DNA from: CAVURS01 sp963795385
Lineage (GTDB): Bacteria > Actinomycetota > Actinomycetes > Actinomycetales > CAVURS01
Reading direction: 5' to 3'
NCBI GenBank assembly: GCA_963795385.1
Contig: CAWCHK010000011.1
Location: forward strand, 1 to 64,000
Length of the DNA: 64,000 bases
Part shown: in pieces, positions 25,254 to 33,955 of the stretch
How the letters are laid out: each line of letters begins with the position of its first letter
Position numbering within the stretch: the first letter of the stretch is position 1
The notes under the pieces: generated by a model
Told to the model about the DNA's origin: nothing
The model's database searches: none
What the model saw: only the letters and a program-made list of their open reading frames with translations
Position numbers and translations under genes: made by a program

Positions 25254-26095
25254 GCCGGCCAGGCGTCGCGACCCGGGCCGGCGGGTCGAGAAGCGTTGCG
25301 GCCATTGGTCTCTCACGGACCAAGGTCGAGCTGCTGCAGTTCTTCCGCGAGAAGCAGTCGCTCATCTTCATCTTCGCCTTCCCGGTCGTGATGCTGGCGA
25401 TCTTCGCGTCGGCCTTCGGCGGCAGCTCGGACTTCATCCAGCGGGGCGCGGTCGGCGTGACGGCTGCGCAGTACTACGTCACGAGCATGGCTGCGACGGG
25501 CGTCATGCTCACGAGCTTCCAGGCCTTGGCCATCTCGATCGCCATCGAGCGGGACGACGGCACGCTGAAGCTGTTGCGCGGCACGCCGATGCCGGCCATG
25601 GCCTACTTCATCGGCAAGGTCGGCCAGGTGCTCGCGACGACCGGGATCCAGATCGTCCTGCTGCTCGCGGTCGCGCGGGTGGCCTACGGCGTACCCCTGC
25701 CGTCCGGCGCCCACTGGCTCCGGCTGGTGTGGCTGCTGGCCCTCGGCGGCGCAGCCGGGACCAGCCTCGGGATCGCGTTCTCGTCCGTGCCACGGACCGG
25801 GCGCACCGCCTCCGCCGTCGTGACGCCGGTGGTCCTGGTCCTGCAGTTCATCTCCGGCGTCTACTTCCCCTACGGCCAGCTGCCGCCGTGGATGCACGCC
25901 GTCGCCTCGGTGTTCCCGCTGAAGTGGATGGCGCAGGGGATGCGCTCGGTCTTCCTGCCGGCGCAGCTGGTCCAGGCCGAGCCGGGTGGGTCCTGGCAGC
26001 TCGGCACCGGCGCGGCGGTGCTCACGGTCTGGCTCGTCGTCGGGCTGGTGGTCGCGACGCGGACCTTCCGGTGGGTCGCCGAGCGGCGGGCCTGA
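25250..26095 (+). CDS. ABC-2 exporter permease
   Basis: 281-aa ABC-2 type permease with about six membrane helices (SLIFIFAFPVVMLAIFASAF, IQIVLLLAVARVAYGV, SAVVTPVVLVLQFISGVYFP). GTG start overlapping the ATPase stop. The motif PPWMHAVASVFPLKWMAQGM is typical of ABC-2 exporters. Functions with the preceding ATPase. Confidence 0.92.
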   Translation: MSRPGVATRAGGSRSVAAIGLSRTKVELLQFFREKQSLIFIFAFPVVMLAIFASAFGGSSDFIQRGAVGVTAAQYYVTSMAATGVMLTSFQALAISIAIERDDGTLKLLRGTPMPAMAYFIGKVGQVLATTGIQIVLLLAVARVAYGVPLPSGAHWLRLVWLLALGGAAGTSLGIAFSSVPRTGRTASAVVTPVVLVLQFISGVYFPYGQLPPWMHAVASVFPLKWMAQGMRSVFLPAQLVQAEPGGSWQLGTGAAVLTVWLVVGLVVATRTFRWVAERRA

Positions 26096-26099
26096 GCGG

Positions 26100-27125
26100 G
26101 TGCGGGAGATCGCGGCGCTGCCCAAGGCGCACCTGCACCTGCACTTCACCGGCTCGATGCGGCCGGCGACGCTGCTCGACCTGGCGGCACGGCACGGCAT
26201 CCGGCTGCCGGACGCGCTGACGTCGGGCGAGCCGCCGCGGCTGCGGGCCACCGACGAGAAGGGCTGGTTCCGCTTCCAGCGGCTCTACGACATCGCGAGG
26301 TCCTGCGTCCGCGACGAGTCCGACGTCCGGCGGCTGGTGCTCGAGGCGGCCGAGGACGACGCCCGGGACGGGTCACGGTGGCTGGAGCTGCAGGTCGACC
26401 CGACGTCGTACGCCGTCCACCTCGGGGGGCTCACGCCGACCCTCGAGATCATCCAGGACGCGGCCCGAACTGCCTCTGCCGCAACGGGAGTCGTGGTCTC
26501 GCTCATCGTGGCGGCCAGCCGGATGCGACACCCGTTGGACGCCCGGACGCTGGCCCGCCTGGCCGTGCGGCATGCCGGCGACGGGCCCGGCGGCGTGGTC
26601 GGCTTCGGGCTGAGCAACGACGAGCGGCGGGGTGACACGAGGGAGTTCGCGGGGGCGTTCCGGATCGCGCGGTCGGCCGGGCTGGCGTCCGTGCCCCATA
26701 GCGGCGAGCTGCTCGGGCCCGGACACGTGCGGACGACACTGGACTCGCTCGGCCCGGACCGGATCGGCCACGGCGTGCGGTCGGTCGAGGACCGGGCCGT
26801 GCTCGCCGACGTCGTCGACCGCGGGATCACCCTGGAGGTCTGCCCCGGGAGCAACGTCGCGCTGGGCGTCTACGCGGAGCAGGCCGGGGTGCCGCTGCAG
26901 GCCCTGCGGCGCGCGGGCGCGCGGATCGCCCTCGGCGCGGACGACCCGCTGCTGTTCGGCTCGCGGTTGGCCGACCAGTACCGGTTCGCCCGCGAGGACC
27001 ACGGCTGCTCGGACGAGGATTTGGCCGACCTGGCCCGGGGGTCGGTGCTGGGCTCGCGCGCGCCCGACGGCGTACGGCAACTGGCCCTGGCGGACATCGA
27101 CCGCTGGCTCGCGACCACCCCCTGA
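26100..27125 (+). CDS. add: Adenosine deaminase family protein
   Basis: 341-aa amidohydrolase. Zinc and catalytic motifs: KAHLHLHFTGSM (first His pair), SVPHSGELLGPG (His/Glu), RIGHGVRS and LEVCPGSNVALG, and LGADDPLLFGS (metal Asp). It would convert adenosine to inosine, although some members act on other purine derivatives. GTG at 26100 lies 4 nt after the permease TGA, so translation may be coupled. An inverted-repeat element follows the stop. Confidence 0.88.
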   Translation: MREIAALPKAHLHLHFTGSMRPATLLDLAARHGIRLPDALTSGEPPRLRATDEKGWFRFQRLYDIARSCVRDESDVRRLVLEAAEDDARDGSRWLELQVDPTSYAVHLGGLTPTLEIIQDAARTASAATGVVVSLIVAASRMRHPLDARTLARLAVRHAGDGPGGVVGFGLSNDERRGDTREFAGAFRIARSAGLASVPHSGELLGPGHVRTTLDSLGPDRIGHGVRSVEDRAVLADVVDRGITLEVCPGSNVALGVYAEQAGVPLQALRRAGARIALGADDPLLFGSRLADQYRFAREDHGCSDEDLADLARGSVLGSRAPDGVRQLALADIDRWLATTP

Positions 27126-27126
27126 C

Positions 27127-27233
27127 CCGGTGCTCCCATCCGGCCGCCGTGCTCCACTGCGGCCGGTGAACTGACCCGGAAGGGTGCCTCGACACCGGCT
27201 TTTTTGGAGTACGGCGGCCGGATGGGAGCACGG
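27127..27233. repeat. Intergenic inverted-repeat element, copy B
   Basis: Arms 27127-27156 (core GTGCTCCCATCCGGCCGCCG) and 27205-27233 are almost perfect complements (26 of 27 across the core). The middle contains GGCCGGTGAA, TGACCCGGAAGGGTGCC and ACACCGGC, matching the middle of copy A. It separates the convergent add and murB genes and may act as a two-way terminator. A CTTTTTTGG run lies at the base of the right arm. Confidence 0.88.
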
Positions 27234-27235
27234 GG

Positions 27236-27280
27236 GGTCAGAGGGTCAGGGGTCAGAGGGTCAGGGGGTCAGAGGGTCAG
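27236..27280. repeat. Short direct repeats at the murB 3' end
   Basis: About four to five copies of a GGGTCAGAG/GGGTCAGGG unit in tandem run from the inverted-repeat element into the last codons of murB. Slippage here could move the murB stop. Confidence 0.7.
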
Positions 27281-28324
27281 GCCGACGAGGCGGGGCTCGG
27301 GCTCGAGGGCCACGCCGAACCGATCCTGCACGCCGTCCCGGACCCGCCGGGCCAGCACCAGCAGGTCACCGGCACTGGCGCCGCCGCGGTTCGTCAGCGC
27401 CAGCGTGTGCTTCGTCGACAGGGCGGCGGCCCCGGGCAGCCCGAACCCCTTGCCGAAGCCGGCCCGCTCGATCAGCCAGGCCGCGCTGGTCTTCACCCCG
27501 CCGTCCGCCGGGTACGACGGGGGTGGGCCCGCTCCCGCCAGGCCGGCCCGGGCGCTGAGCCGCGCGAAGGCTCCGCTGGACAGCACCGGGTTGGTGAAGA
27601 ACGACCCGGCGCTCCAGGTGTCGTGGTCGGCCGCGTCCAGCACCATGCCGCGAGCGCGCCGCTGGGCCAGCACGGCCTCCCGGGCGTCGGCCAGCGCCAC
27701 CCGCTCCCCCAGCTCGACCCCCAGCGCCCGGGCCACGTCCGCGTAGCCGATCGGCCCGGACCGGTCGCCGAACGGCAGCTGGAACGTGACGTCCAGCACG
27801 ACGTACCGGCTGGAGGTCTTGAACAGCGAGCTGCGGTAGGTGAAGCCGCACTCCCCCGCGGCGAACGTCCGCACCCGCTCCTCGCGCCGGTCCCACGTGC
27901 GCACCGAGCTGATCGTCTGGGCGACCTCCTGACCGTAGGCCCCGACGTTCTGGATCGGCGTCGCCCCGGTCGACCCCGGGATGCCGGACAGCGCCTCGAT
28001 CCCGACCCAGCCCTCATCGACCGCCCGCCGGACCACGTCGTCCCAGGGCTCGCCCGCGTCGACCCGCAGAGACATGCCGCTGCACAGGTCCGAGGACGCG
28101 ACCTCGACGCCGCGGGTCCGGACCTGCACGACGGTGCCGTCGAAGCCGTCGTCGCTGACCAGGAGGTTCGACCCGCCGGCCACCACCAGCAGCGGCTCGT
28201 CGGCGTCATCCACCTCGTGCACCGCGTCGACCAGGTCGTCGGTCGTGTCGACGACGACCAGCCGCCCGATCGGGCCACCGACCCGCAGCGTGGTCAGGTC
28301 GGCGAGGGAGGTGGGGGCAGCCAT
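27269..28324 (-). CDS. murB: UDP-N-acetylenolpyruvoylglucosamine reductase
   Basis: 351-aa flavoenzyme that reduces UDP-GlcNAc-enolpyruvate to UDP-MurNAc with NADPH in peptidoglycan synthesis. FAD-binding segments VAGGSNLLVSDDGFDG and ALSGIPGSTGATPIQNVGAY, the catalytic serine region WSAGSFFTNPVLS and the late ADGGVKTSAAWLIERAGFG are present. A terminal Glu is in LEPEPRLVGL. ATG at 28324. The gene stands alone, convergent with add. Confidence 0.96.
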   Translation of the reverse strand: MAAPTSLADLTTLRVGGPIGRLVVVDTTDDLVDAVHEVDDADEPLLVVAGGSNLLVSDDGFDGTVVQVRTRGVEVASSDLCSGMSLRVDAGEPWDDVVRRAVDEGWVGIEALSGIPGSTGATPIQNVGAYGQEVAQTISSVRTWDRREERVRTFAAGECGFTYRSSLFKTSSRYVVLDVTFQLPFGDRSGPIGYADVARALGVELGERVALADAREAVLAQRRARGMVLDAADHDTWSAGSFFTNPVLSSGAFARLSARAGLAGAGPPPSYPADGGVKTSAAWLIERAGFGKGFGLPGAAALSTKHTLALTNRGGASAGDLLVLARRVRDGVQDRFGVALEPEPRLVGLTL

Positions 28325-28392
28325 GGCGGGATGAACGCTACCGACCGGCCGCTGCCCTTGGCAGGCGGCCGGGAAGTCGTGATGATCGGCAG

Positions 28393-29232
28393 GTGCCAGA
28401 GCCGAGCGATGTGTACGTCGACGTGCCGGGTGGGCGGCTGCGGGTCCGCGACGAAGGGGCCGGCCCCCCGATCCTGCTGGTTCACGCCGGCATCGCCCAG
28501 CTCGAGTCGTGGGACGCCTTCGCGCCGCTGCTGGTCGAGGCCGGCCATCGGGTCGTCCGCCACGACCTGCGCGGCTTCGGCGCGTCGACGACCGAGGACG
28601 TCGAGGTCTCGCCCCGGGCCGACATCGTCGCCGTCCTCGACGCGCTCGGGATCGCCCGCGCGGTGCTGGTCGGCAACTCCATGGGTGGCGTCCACAGCTT
28701 CGACACGGCGATCGAGTTCCCCGACCGGGTCGCGGCCGTCGTCGGCGTGGCGGCGGGACTCAGCGGGTTCGAGGGGCCGGAGACCCCGGAGGAGCACGCG
28801 GTGTTCGAGCAGATGGAGCAGCTCGAGGAGGCCGACCCGCCGGACCCCGAGGCCATCGCCGACATCGACGTCCGTGGCTGGGTCGACGGGCCAGGTCAGC
28901 CGGAAACCCGTGTGCCGCAAGAGATCCGGGAGGCGGTCCGGGCCTGGGACCGCGAGCTCAACGCGCCCGGGCGCGTCCACGGACGGCGGCTGCAATTGCA
29001 GCCGCCGGCCGTGGAGCGGCTGTCCGAGCTGACCTGCCCGGTGCTGGCCGTCGCCGGCGCGCTGGACTTCTCGGAGGTCGCCGCGACGGCGGACTTCCTG
29101 GCCGCGAACGCACCGGACGCCCGGGCGGTCGTCTGGGACGACGTCGCCCACATGATCGCCATGGAGCAGCCCGAACGGCTCGCCGGCGTGGTGCTGGGGT
29201 TCGTGCACGGCCTGCCGGAGTGGTCCGCATGA
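28393..29232 (+). CDS. Alpha/beta-fold hydrolase
   Basis: 279 aa. Oxyanion region LLVHAGIAQLESWD, nucleophile elbow VGNSMGGVHS (Ser), acid in AGALDFSE and late catalytic His in WDDVAHMIAMEQPER. The length and lid between strands 6 and 7 fit small-molecule esterases or haloperoxidase-like hydrolases. GTG at 28393 with a weak ribosome binding site; it diverges from murB by 68 nt. Substrate unknown. Confidence 0.85.
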   Translation: MPEPSDVYVDVPGGRLRVRDEGAGPPILLVHAGIAQLESWDAFAPLLVEAGHRVVRHDLRGFGASTTEDVEVSPRADIVAVLDALGIARAVLVGNSMGGVHSFDTAIEFPDRVAAVVGVAAGLSGFEGPETPEEHAVFEQMEQLEEADPPDPEAIADIDVRGWVDGPGQPETRVPQEIREAVRAWDRELNAPGRVHGRRLQLQPPAVERLSELTCPVLAVAGALDFSEVAATADFLAANAPDARAVVWDDVAHMIAMEQPERLAGVVLGFVHGLPEWSA

Positions 29233-29312
29233 GCACCGCGGCCGGGCGGCCGGCCGCCTGGACCGCCCACGGCGGCGGCTAGCGACCGCGACGCGCCCCC
29301 GGCGGGGGTGGG

Positions 29313-30308
29313 TCAGGCGGCGGCGCCCCAGCGGGTCAGCACCAGGTCGTCGGCCGACAGGTCGTCGAACTCCCAGTGCCGGGCCGGTACGGCGCGGAGC
29401 GGGGGCTGCGGGCTCGGATCGGGCACGGGCGCCAGGGTGGGCTCGGCCCGCGGCCCGACCTGGGCCAGGGTGCTGAGCGCGACCCCCGCCAGGATGGCCA
29501 GGCCCGCACCGACCTGGGCCGGCGCGATGGCCTCGCCGAAGAACAGCGCGCCCGCACCGGCACCGATCAGCGGCTCGATGTTCAGGAACGAGCCGGCCAC
29601 AGCCGCCGGCACGCGGGACTGGCCGAAGGCGAACAGCACCCACGGCAGCATGGTCCCGACGACGGTCAGGGCGAGGACGCCGATGGCCGGTCCCGCACCG
29701 GTCGGCGCCGACGGCAGGCCCTCGGTCGTCGCGGCGATCGGCAGCGCGGCCACGGCCGCGGCCATGAACTGCACCGCGGTCACGGCCATCGGGTCGCGGC
29801 CTTCCAGCATGTCGACCTGCGCGACCGTCATGGCGGCGCTCACGGCGAGCGAGAAGAGCACGAGGGCGTCGCCCAGCAGGCTGGAGTGACCGCCACCGCC
29901 GCCGGCGACGACGGCAACCCCGACGAGCGAGACGAGCAGCCCGGTCCAGGCCCGGCCGGAGATCCGCAGCCGGTGCCAGCCGGCCGAGATGGCCGCGACC
30001 AGCACCGGCATGGCGCCGACCATCATCGAGGCGTGGCTGACGCTGGTCATCCCGACGCCGACGTTCTGGATCACGACGCAGACGCCGACGCCCAGTGCGC
30101 CCCAGAGCAGGATCGAGGGAGCGAACGCGGCCCGCAGGTGGGCCCGGGCCGGGATGGCGAGCAGCAGCGCCGCCAGGCCGAACCGGACGACGGTCAGCCA
30201 GCCCGGCTCCAGCCAGGACAGGGAGAGCTTGGACAGGGGCATGCTCGAACCCCACAGCACTCCGGCTGCGGTCAGGGCGAGGATGGCGGGGCGGGGCGAG
30301 CGTTTCAC
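29313..30308 (-). CDS. EamA/DMT-family transporter
   Basis: 331-aa exporter with two EamA repeats and ten predicted helices (LALTAAGVLWGSSMPLSKL, VSHASMMVGAMPVLVAAISA, GTMLPWVLFAFGQSRVPAAV). A soluble C-terminal tail of about 45 residues ends LVLTRWGAAA. GTG at 30308, divergent from the Lrp-type regulator with 71 bp between them, an arrangement in which Lrp-like proteins commonly control an amino-acid or metabolite exporter. Confidence 0.88.
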   Translation of the reverse strand: MKRSPRPAILALTAAGVLWGSSMPLSKLSLSWLEPGWLTVVRFGLAALLLAIPARAHLRAAFAPSILLWGALGVGVCVVIQNVGVGMTSVSHASMMVGAMPVLVAAISAGWHRLRISGRAWTGLLVSLVGVAVVAGGGGGHSSLLGDALVLFSLAVSAAMTVAQVDMLEGRDPMAVTAVQFMAAAVAALPIAATTEGLPSAPTGAGPAIGVLALTVVGTMLPWVLFAFGQSRVPAAVAGSFLNIEPLIGAGAGALFFGEAIAPAQVGAGLAILAGVALSTLAQVGPRAEPTLAPVPDPSPQPPLRAVPARHWEFDDLSADDLVLTRWGAAA

Positions 30309-30379
30309 GTTTCAATCATCCGGGTCGACGGGCCGGTTAGGCCTCCATCAGCCCACTTGGCACACTAAGATTCGGTGCT

Positions 30380-31003
30380 ATGGCCATTTCGCTTGATGAA
30401 ATTGACATCCAGCTGCTCGCGCTACTCCAAACGGATGCAGATGTTACGAACGTGGACCTGGCCCGGTCGGTCGGCCTGTCCCCCGCGGCGACGCTGCACC
30501 GGGTCCGGCACCTCAAGGAGTCGGGGGTCATCCGCACGATCACGGCCCGGCTCGACCCGGCCGTGGCCGGCTTCGCGCTCCAGGTGTACGTCGCCGCGAC
30601 CTTGACCCGGCAGGACCCGCGAGTCGTCAGCGCCTTCGAGGAGATGCTCCGGGCCATGCCCCAGGTCATCGCGGCCGACCTGGTGGCGGGCGAGATGGAC
30701 TACCTGCTGACCGTCGTGACCCGGGACGTCGCCGAGCTGCAGCAGGTGCTCAGCCACCTGGCGTTCCGCGGCGGCCAGCAGCTCACGACGTACCTCAAGC
30801 TTCAGGAGGTCAAGGCGCTCTCGCCGCTGCCGCTCGGAGCGCCGTCCGTGCCGGCTCCGACGGTGGCCCCAGGTGGCCGCTCGACCGGCGCGAGGACCGC
30901 GATGAGGAGCAGCGCGACCAGCACGACGCCCACGGCCTTGCGCACCCCGACGCCGTCGGCGACGAAGCCGACGAGGGGCGGGCCGGCGAGGAAGGCCAGA
31001 TAG
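30380..31003 (+). CDS. Lrp/AsnC-family regulator with antisense-overlapping tail
   Basis: The N-terminal winged helix-turn-helix (DEIDIQLLALLQTDADVTNV, SPAATLHRVRHLKESGVIR) and RAM ligand domain (VVTRDVAELQQVLSHLAFRG, TTYLKLQEVKAL) make up residues 1-148, a full Lrp protein. The frame then continues 59 residues of Pro/Thr/Arg-rich sequence antisense to the convergent MFS gene, overlapping it by 202 bp. The tail is unlikely to be conserved; a lost stop is possible. Probably regulates the divergent EamA gene in response to an amino acid. Confidence 0.85.
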   Translation: MAISLDEIDIQLLALLQTDADVTNVDLARSVGLSPAATLHRVRHLKESGVIRTITARLDPAVAGFALQVYVAATLTRQDPRVVSAFEEMLRAMPQVIAADLVAGEMDYLLTVVTRDVAELQQVLSHLAFRGGQQLTTYLKLQEVKALSPLPLGAPSVPAPTVAPGGRSTGARTAMRSSATSTTPTALRTPTPSATKPTRGGPARKAR

Positions 31004-32034
31004 CCGATCGAGGTCACGACGCCCAGGCGGGGCGCGGCCCAGACCGGGTCGTCGGCGGCGGCGCTCATCCCCATCGGGAAGCCCAGCGCGGCGCCTGCGC
31101 CCCAGAGGACGCCGCCGAGGATCGCGACCGGTAGCCAGGGACCCAGGACGACGAGGACGACACCGGTCGCCGCGGCCAGCGCGGAGAGCCGCAGCGTGGT
31201 GACCCGGCCGTAGCGGTCGATGACCGCCGTCCCGACCGTGCGCCCGGCCGTCATCATCGTGACGAAGACGCCGAAACCCAACGCCCCGAACACTTCTCGC
31301 TGGTGATAGCCGTCGACGAGGGTCAGCCCGAACCAGTCGTTGGCGATGCCCTCGACCAGGGCCGCGCAGAGGGTCACGACACCGATCAGCAAGGTCCGCC
31401 GCTCGGTCCAGGCCCGCAGCGCCGCGCGCGGCGGCGCCGGCTCGGCGGTCGAGTGCGGGTCGGCCGCCAGGAACCACCGGCAGGCGAGCTGGGCCAGGGC
31501 CAGGCACACGACGCTCGCGATCAGCAGGTGCACGACGAGCGGCGCCCCGACGGCGGCGAACCCCGCGCCGACCAGGGCGCCGCCGACGCTGCCGAGGCTC
31601 CAGCTGGCGTGGAACCGCGGCATGATCGAACGGCCCAGGGCCTGCTCGACCGCGGCGCCCTCGACGTTCATCGCCACGTCCCACAGGCTGGTGCCCAGCC
31701 CGAAGAGGAACAGGCCGAGGGCCGCCAGCAGCGCCAGGTGGGAGCTCACCCCGGCTCCGGCCACCATCACGCCGCCGGCGCAGACGACCGAGAAGACGTG
31801 CAGCGCCCCCCTCGCTCCGAGCCGCAGCACGACGTGCCCGGCCGTGGGCAGGGCCAGGGCCGATCCGATCGCCGGGCAGAGCAGCAGGAGCCCGAGCTGG
31901 CCGGGTGTGAGGTCGAGGGTCGAGCGGACGGCCGGGATCCGGGCGATCCAGCTCGCCATCAGGAGACCGTTGAGGAAGAAGACGGCGAAGACGGCGTTGC
32001 GCGCGTGGACGACCCGAGGGTTCGCCCCGGTCAA
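30802..32034 (-). CDS. Major facilitator superfamily transporter
   Basis: 410-aa MFS protein with twelve hydrophobic segments, MASWIARIPAVRSTLDLTPG near the N-terminus and DVAMNVEGAAVE in helix 4, like the fucose-permease/YbjJ-type subgroup. The TTG at 32034 overlaps the upstream MaoC stop as TTGA and fits the domain start. Substrate unknown. The 3' end overlaps the Lrp frame. Confidence 0.85.
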   Translation of the reverse strand: MTGANPRVVHARNAVFAVFFLNGLLMASWIARIPAVRSTLDLTPGQLGLLLLCPAIGSALALPTAGHVVLRLGARGALHVFSVVCAGGVMVAGAGVSSHLALLAALGLFLFGLGTSLWDVAMNVEGAAVEQALGRSIMPRFHASWSLGSVGGALVGAGFAAVGAPLVVHLLIASVVCLALAQLACRWFLAADPHSTAEPAPPRAALRAWTERRTLLIGVVTLCAALVEGIANDWFGLTLVDGYHQREVFGALGFGVFVTMMTAGRTVGTAVIDRYGRVTTLRLSALAAATGVVLVVLGPWLPVAILGGVLWGAGAALGFPMGMSAAADDPVWAAPRLGVVTSIGYLAFLAGPPLVGFVADGVGVRKAVGVVLVALLLIAVLAPVERPPGATVGAGTDGAPSGSGESALTS

Positions 32035-32462
32035 GGCAGTCGGACCGTCGCCTGGGCGCGACCCAGGACCGCGACGTCGGCGCAGCGCACCGTCAGGTCG
32101 ACCCGGACGGTCCGGGCCTCGTCGTCCTTGGCCGCCACGACTGCGCTGACCTCGAGGTCCGCATGGCCGGGGTCGGGCACCACCACGGGCTTGGTGAACC
32201 GCACGCCGTACGCCGTGACCCGGCCCGGGTCGCCGGCCCAGTCCGAGACGAGCTCCACGGCGGAGCCCATGGTGAACATGCCGTGGGCGATGACGTCCGG
32301 CAGGCCGACCTCGACCGCGAAGCGCGGGTTCCAGTGGATCGGGTTGAAGTCTCCGCTGGCCCCGGCGTAGCGGACGAGGGCCTCGCGGGTCACCTGGACC
32401 GTCCGGGCCGGCAGCTGGTCGCCGACCTGCACGCCGTCGTACGACGGGGTGGTGGCGCTCAT
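32031..32462 (-). CDS. hadB: MaoC-like (R)-specific enoyl-acyl dehydratase subunit, HadB type
   Basis: 143-aa hot-dog fold protein. The hydratase-2 motif AGASGDFNPIHWNPRFA carries the catalytic Asp/His, and GLPDVIAHGMFTMGSAVEL follows. With the FAS1-type partner upstream it should form a heterodimeric 3-hydroxyacyl dehydratase. The hadA-hadB pair next to rpmG repeats the mycobacterial rpmG-hadABC order. ATG overlaps the hadA stop as ATGA. Confidence 0.9.
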   Translation of the reverse strand: MSATTPSYDGVQVGDQLPARTVQVTREALVRYAGASGDFNPIHWNPRFAVEVGLPDVIAHGMFTMGSAVELVSDWAGDPGRVTAYGVRFTKPVVVPDPGHADLEVSAVVAAKDDEARTVRVDLTVRCADVAVLGRAQATVRLP

Positions 32463-32917
32463 GCGTCGCCGCCGCGGACCACGATGGTGCCGGTGCAGGT
32501 GCAGACCGGGTCGCCGTCGGCGCCGGTGAGCTCGGTCCGCAGGATGACCATGCTGTGGCCGCCGGCGCTGCGGATCGCGTCGACGTTGAGCACCGCGACC
32601 AGCCGGTCACCGGCCACGATCGGGCGGTGGTGCAGGAACTTCTGCTCGCCGTGGACGACCCGGCTGTAGTCGATGCCGGCCTCTGGGTCCTCGGTGTACT
32701 GGAAGTTGGCCCGGTGGGCCACGATCATCGCCATCGTCGGGGGGGCGATCACGTCGGGGTAGCCGAGGGCCTGCGCCGCCCCGGTGTCGAGGTGCACGGG
32801 GTCGACAGGTCCGCCGGCAGCGAGCGCCTCGGCGAACGAGCGGATCGCCTCGCGCCCGATCTCGAAGAACGGAGTGGGGGGGTAGACCCGACCGACGTAT
32901 GCCTCGTTGACCGGCAC
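32459..32917 (-). CDS. hadA: FAS1-like dehydratase subunit, HadA type
   Basis: 152-aa hot-dog protein of the MaoC N-terminal/UPF0336 type (YPPTPFFEIGREAIRSFAEA, YPDVIAPPTMAMIVAHRANF, VVHGEQKFLHHRPIVAGD). It lacks the catalytic MaoC Asp/His motif and serves as the substrate-binding partner of HadB. It begins 5 nt after rpmG. Confidence 0.9.
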   Translation of the reverse strand: MPVNEAYVGRVYPPTPFFEIGREAIRSFAEALAAGGPVDPVHLDTGAAQALGYPDVIAPPTMAMIVAHRANFQYTEDPEAGIDYSRVVHGEQKFLHHRPIVAGDRLVAVLNVDAIRSAGGHSMVILRTELTGADGDPVCTCTGTIVVRGGDA

Positions 32918-32921
32918 GCGG

Positions 32922-33092
32922 TCAGCGAGTCTCGCGGTGCACCGTGTGCCGGCCGTCGCGCGGGCAGAACTTCTTCATCTCGAGCCGGTCGGGGTCGTTG
33001 CGCCGGTTCTTCTTGGTGATGTAGTTGCGGTCCTTGCACTCCACGCACGCCAGCGTGATCTTGGGGCGGACATCCGAGCTCTTGCTCGCCAC
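32922..33092 (-). CDS. rpmG: 50S ribosomal protein L33
   Basis: 56-aa L33: VRPKITLACVECKDRNYITK, then NRRNDPDRLEMKKFCPRDG and HTVHRETR at the end. The first CxxC is intact, but the second zinc pair reads CPRD, with Asp in place of the fourth Cys. GTG start at 33092. Zinc binding may be altered. It heads the rpmG-hadA-hadB-MFS unit. Confidence 0.96.
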   Translation of the reverse strand: MASKSSDVRPKITLACVECKDRNYITKKNRRNDPDRLEMKKFCPRDGRHTVHRETR

Positions 33093-33214
33093 GGCACAGC
33101 CTTCTCTCGCGTCGTACGGAGTGGTTACGGGTCTTGCGCAGACTCAGGGGATCGCGCGACCGGGCGCGCGACATCCCAGGGTAAGGGATGGCTCCGATGC
33201 CCGTCGAATCGCAG

Positions 33215-33288
33215 TAGCGGGGGCGGGACTCGAACCCGCGACACAACGATTATGAGCCGTTTGCTCTAACCACCTGAGCTACCCCGCC
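33215..33288 (-). tRNA. tRNA-Met (CAT), elongator type
   Basis: A 74-nt cloverleaf with acceptor GGCGGGG/CCCCGCT, anticodon stem AACGG/TCGTT around CTCATAA and T arm GCGGGTTCGAGTCCCGC. The anticodon stem lacks the three G-C pairs of initiator tRNA, so it is the elongator. No encoded CCA. Confidence 0.97.
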
Positions 33289-33338
33289 TGGTGCGGCGCC
33301 AGAGCCGTCCGGAGTGCGACGGGCCGGGCGCTGCGCAG

Positions 33339-33411
33339 AGCCCCAATAGGGAATCGAACCCTAGACCTTCTCCTTACCATGGAGACGCTCTGCCGTCTGA
33401 GCTATTGGGGC
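33339..33411 (-). tRNA. tRNA-Thr (GGT)
   Basis: A 73-nt cloverleaf with acceptor GCCCCAA pairing with TTGGGGC, anticodon loop CTCCATGGTAAGGAG giving GGT, and T arm TAGGGTTCGATTCCCTA. No encoded CCA. It is 50 nt upstream of tRNA-Met on the same strand. Confidence 0.98.
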
Positions 33412-33431
33412 GCGGGCAGCAGGTTACACGG

Positions 33432-33800
33432 TCAGGCGACGCCGTACCCGAGCTGCTGGGCCGTCTGGCGAGCGCCCTCGGACGTGGGTACGGCGACGAC
33501 GGCGGTGCCGTAGGCGCAGATCTCCGTCCAGACGTCGCCCATCTCGGAGGTGTCGAAGCGCATCGCGATGATCGCGTTGCCACCGCGGCCGCGGGCCTCC
33601 TCGATCATCCGGCCCATCACCTCGTTGCGGCTCTCGGCCAGGGCCTTGGTCATGCCGGCCAGCTCGCCGCCGAACATCGACTTCAGCCCGGCACCCATCT
33701 GCGAGAAGACGTTGCGGGAGCGCACCGTGAGGCCGAACACCTCGCCACAGACCCGCTGGATCTCCCAGCCGGGCAGGTCGTTGGTCGTGACAACCAGCAT
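33432..33800 (-). CDS. YbjQ/UPF0145 family protein
   Basis: 122-aa protein of the heavy-metal-binding-like UPF0145 family. It begins LVVTTNDLPGWEIQRVCGEV and has ARGRGGNAIIAMRFDTSEMG and ICAYGTAVVAV. Known structures are ring-shaped pentamers of unknown function. ATG 33800 is preferred to GTG 33809 because GGAAGG is 8 nt upstream of the ATG. Confidence 0.9.
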   Translation of the reverse strand: MLVVTTNDLPGWEIQRVCGEVFGLTVRSRNVFSQMGAGLKSMFGGELAGMTKALAESRNEVMGRMIEEARGRGGNAIIAMRFDTSEMGDVWTEICAYGTAVVAVPTSEGARQTAQQLGYGVA

Positions 33801-33955
33801 GTTTCGCACCTTCCTGGAGGCGGCCCCCGTTGAGCCGGGGTCAGTCTGTCATCGGCGGGCGCCGGTCACTCGGCAACCAGGCCATGATCGCCCGGCCGAA
33901 GAACTACCGGGTCGTCCTGGTCAGGGCGTCACAGGTCAGGGCGTGACGGGTCAAG

